Positions 52,464-54,519 of a DNA stretch of 54,519 nt are shown here, piece by piece. Below the pieces are notes generated by a model. It was not told the DNA's origin and did no database searches. It worked only from the letters and a program-made list of their open reading frames with translations. Location: NCBI GenBank assembly GCA_020846655.1, contig JADLDL010000201.1, positions 1-54,519 of the forward strand, in the 5' to 3' direction. Numbering within the stretch: position 1 is the stretch's first letter; each line of letters begins with the position of its first letter. The translations under genes were made by a program, and so were the position numbers. This stretch comes from Saprospiraceae bacterium. Its GTDB lineage: Bacteria; Bacteroidota; Bacteroidia; Chitinophagales; Saprospiraceae.

Positions 52464-53207
52464 TTATCCGCCCAGCCAGGTTTTGAATTCACCAGCCCGC
52501 TCGCGGCTCACAAACACCTCTTCCGGCGCAGCGGGTTCGGTGTCAAGTTTGAGGCGCCCGTTGAGGTGCGGGTGAATTTTCCGAATCGAATTGATGCGCA
52601 AGGCGACGGCCCGGCTGACGCGGAAAAAGTGCCGGGGGTCGAGCAGGCGATCCAACTCGTCGAGGGTATGATCGACGAAATATTTTTTTCCGGAAAACAA
52701 ATACGCCTGCGTCAGGCCGTCGGAAGAGCGGAAAAAAGCAATATCGTCGGCAGCGACGAAGGTCATGTAGGCGCCGCTTTTGACCAAAAACCGGTCTTTG
52801 TAGGCGGTTGGCGGCTGAAAATACCGCACCAGGGTTTGCAGGTCGGGCGGCGCCTGGCGCTCGCCGAGGCGGTGGAGGGCTTTGCCCAGTTCTTCGGGGT
52901 CGACGGGTTTCAGTAAATAATCCACGGCATTGACCTTGAAGGCCTGCACGGCATATTGGTCGAAGGCGGTGGTAAAAATGACCGGCGCGGTCACATTGAC
53001 CTGCCGGAAAATATCGAAACTCAGGCCGTCGGCAATTTGGATGTCCATAAACACCAGATCGGGCGGCGGAAAGGCGCGCAGCCAGCGCACCGAGCCTTCC
53101 ACCGTGTCGAGGGTTTCGAGGATTTGGCAGCCCGGGCGTTGGGCCTGCAACAACTTGGTCAGTTGGCGGGCGGCGGGCAGTTCGTCTTCGATGAGCAGGA
53201 TTTTCAT
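52464..53207 (-). CDS. LytTR response regulator
   Basis: A 247-residue response regulator. The receiver domain has the acidic pair E7/D8, phospho-acceptor Asp55 in LVFMDIQ, the Thr/Ala region FTTAFDQYAV and Lys100 in LLKPVDPEEL. The C-terminal LytTR DNA-binding domain (about 150-245) contains AYMTFVAADDIAFFRSSDG, DHTLDELDRLLDPRHFFRVSRAVALRINSI and LDTEPAAPEEVFVSRERAGEFKTWLG. It starts 46 bases after the histidine kinase gene, forming a standard pair. Target genes are unknown; the S41 peptidase gene just downstream is a candidate. Confidence 0.94.
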   Translation of the reverse strand: MKILLIEDELPAARQLTKLLQAQRPGCQILETLDTVEGSVRWLRAFPPPDLVFMDIQIADGLSFDIFRQVNVTAPVIFTTAFDQYAVQAFKVNAVDYLLKPVDPEELGKALHRLGERQAPPDLQTLVRYFQPPTAYKDRFLVKSGAYMTFVAADDIAFFRSSDGLTQAYLFSGKKYFVDHTLDELDRLLDPRHFFRVSRAVALRINSIRKIHPHLNGRLKLDTEPAAPEEVFVSRERAGEFKTWLGG

Positions 53208-53253
53208 ATCAAATCAGTTTTCAACAGCAACACATAGTTTTCGACAACACGTT

Positions 53254-54327
53254 TCACCTCGTATCACGCCCCATCGTCTCCAATTCGCTAAGCTGAACCA
53301 TTGGCAGCAGCACGGTAAAATACTCGTGCGACACGATCACGTCCACCTCCTGGTTGGTGAGCATGCGGTAACGGGTACGGATGTTGCCGAGGCCCACGCC
53401 GGTGGAGTCCATGACCTGGTTTTTGCGTTGCAGGGTGTTGCGCACCACCAGGTGGCCGTTTTCAGCGAACACCTCGATGCTGAGTGGTTTTTCGGTAGAA
53501 ATGACGTTGTGTTTAATCGCGTTTTCAAACAACATCTGCAACGTAAGAGGCACGATACCCTGGCTGGCATTGCCGTTCAGGTAACTGAGGTTGACCCGCA
53601 GGTTGTCGCCAAACCGTTCCTGGAGCAAAAAAACATAGGCCTGCAAAAACTCCAGTTCGTCCTGCAAGGGGATGATCCGCGCTTCGCGGCTTTCCAGCAC
53701 ATAGCGGTACACTTTGCTGAGTTGCTGCACGAAACGAATGGCTTTGTCCGGGGCTTCCGGTATGAGGTACACCAGGGTGTTCAGGCTGTTGAACAGGAAG
53801 TGCGGGTTCACCTGGTTGCGCAAGCCTTCGAGTTGCGATTCGATGTTCTGGCGCTCCAGTTCGGCTTTTTCAGCCACGGCGCTTTCCAGTTGGAGGTAGA
53901 ACGAGAGGGCTTCGTAAATGGCAATCACCAGCGCCGAGACCAGCAGGGCCGAAATCAGTTTGAGCACCGGGTTGGGCTGGCTGTGGTGGTCCGGCGCCAG
54001 CCAGGCAAACAAACTGCCCAACACGAGATTAATAGCCAAATAAATCAACACAAACGCCAGCAGCAACCAAGCCAACCGTTTGCCCAGCTCACGCGTGCCC
54101 GGAAACCGAATTTTCAGTTGGCAATAAGACCAACGCAAGGCATACCAAAACGCACCGGTGTACACAAAGGACATGGGAATGCATACGCTGAGAAACGGCC
54201 AATTGCCCTGTTCGTAATAGTTGTAAAATAAGAGCAGCGAAATCAACATACTGGCCAGCGGCAAGCCCCCCAGGATCACCCAGCGGTCGTCGAAACCCAT
54301 TACCTCGCGAAAGCATTTTTTACTCAT
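53254..54327 (-). CDS. LytS-type sensor histidine kinase
   Basis: A 357-residue membrane sensor kinase. The ATG at 54327 (MSKKCFREVM) is chosen because the 35 upstream in-frame codons are made of an octamer repeat. Helices lie at about 16-34, 43-62, 84-108 and 122-146. A short coiled coil leads into the His_kinase domain with His176 in NQVNPHFLFNSLNTL, followed by a GHKL ATPase with N-box LLFENAIKHN and G-box STGVGLGNIRTRYRML. This class partners LytTR regulators like the adjacent one. The signal sensed is unknown since there is no periplasmic domain. Confidence 0.93.
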   Translation of the reverse strand: MSKKCFREVMGFDDRWVILGGLPLASMLISLLLFYNYYEQGNWPFLSVCIPMSFVYTGAFWYALRWSYCQLKIRFPGTRELGKRLAWLLLAFVLIYLAINLVLGSLFAWLAPDHHSQPNPVLKLISALLVSALVIAIYEALSFYLQLESAVAEKAELERQNIESQLEGLRNQVNPHFLFNSLNTLVYLIPEAPDKAIRFVQQLSKVYRYVLESREARIIPLQDELEFLQAYVFLLQERFGDNLRVNLSYLNGNASQGIVPLTLQMLFENAIKHNVISTEKPLSIEVFAENGHLVVRNTLQRKNQVMDSTGVGLGNIRTRYRMLTNQEVDVIVSHEYFTVLLPMVQLSELETMGRDTR

Positions 54328-54350
54328 GGTATGGTTGGTATGGTTAGAGG

Positions 54351-54398
54351 GGTTGGAAGGTTGGAGGGTTGGAGGGTTGGAGGGTTGGAGGGTTGCCG
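54351..54398. repeat. GGTTGGAG octamer array in the kinase leader
   Basis: Six consecutive copies of GGTTGGAG (first one GGTTGGAA) lie 24 bases upstream of the histidine kinase ATG. On the transcribed strand this is CTCCAACC repeated. Copy number could vary by slippage and alter the 5' untranslated region. The remaining 120 bases to the window edge hold no gene. Confidence 0.85.
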
Positions 54399-54519
54399 TC
54401 CGCCATAAAGGTTTGAGATTCACTTCAAACATATGACTATCAGTTACTTAAGCATATTTTTCGTCTTCTTGGCCAAATTTTATCAAAGTAGAGCCAAACT
54501 AAACCATCATTTAGTTACA

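Overview
The window is from a Bacteroidota chromosome, most likely a Saprospiria (Saprospiraceae/Lewinella-like) lineage. The evidence is a type IX secretion and gliding core (PorP/SprF-like, GldK, GldL, GldM, GldN), a client protein with a type IX C-terminal sorting domain, SusC/TonB-type receptors, DUF5723/DUF5916/DUF4199 proteins, the futalosine menaquinone enzyme MqnD, and promoter boxes of the Bacteroidota type (TAnnTTTG). Genes are GC-rich and closely packed. I found no rRNA, tRNA, CRISPR array, phage or transposase gene. This is core chromosome rather than an accessory island; the lineage is inferred, not computed.

Layout. 0.3-5.2 kb: membrane HU/SPOR protein, methylmalonyl-CoA epimerase, and a one-chain UvrD-type helicase with a PD-(D/E)XK Fe-S nuclease. 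5.5-9.3 kb (minus): glutaminase, an alpha/beta hydrolase that has lost its nucleophile serine, two DUF4199 membrane proteins and a metallophosphoesterase. 9.6-11.3 kb: MsbA-like ABC exporter. 11.5-15.5 kb (minus): two outer-membrane barrel proteins and a large lipoprotein. 15.6-16.7 kb: paaB-paaC without paaA. 16.8-19.1 kb: LD-carboxypeptidase and an Smr-domain protein. 19.2-25.2 kb (minus): porP/sprF-gldK-gldL-gldM-gldN. 25.3-30.6 kb (minus): DUF255 thioredoxin-like protein, MscS channel, alanine dehydrogenase, MqnD. 30.8-34.8 kb: the 1352-residue type IX client. 35-37.5 kb: small unknown genes. 37.5-43.9 kb (minus): DUF5916 barrel protein, TfoX-N protein, an N-terminally truncated Mfd and a TPR-like protein. 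43.9-48.4 kb: TonB-dependent receptor (minus) and urocanate hydratase (plus). 48.5-54.3 kb (minus): two related carboxypeptidase-regulatory-domain proteins (one fused to a VWA domain), an S41 peptidase, and a LytTR/LytS-type two-component pair.

Two observations stand out. First, Mfd begins exactly at domain 3: the UvrB-homology module that recruits UvrA is absent, and a nested-palindrome repeat cluster lies where the missing 5' part should be. Second, the window carries several unrelated low-complexity arrays (ATGTAAA, CTGCAAA, CGAAACACG, GATATTGG) that begin directly at stop codons. At least seven gene 3' ends run into such arrays. In three places the arrays form the arms of long inverted repeats around a core, and two of these loci share a diverged core in opposite orientations. 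This looks like a lineage-specific family of intergenic elements at gene 3' ends, and I could not assign it to a known class from sequence alone.

The type IX genes work as one machine: GldL/GldM form the proton-driven inner-membrane motor, GldK/GldN the periplasmic ring, PorP/SprF an outer-membrane accessory, and the large sorting-domain protein is a probable cargo. Transcription signals suggest gldK, gldL-gldM and gldN are expressed at different levels.
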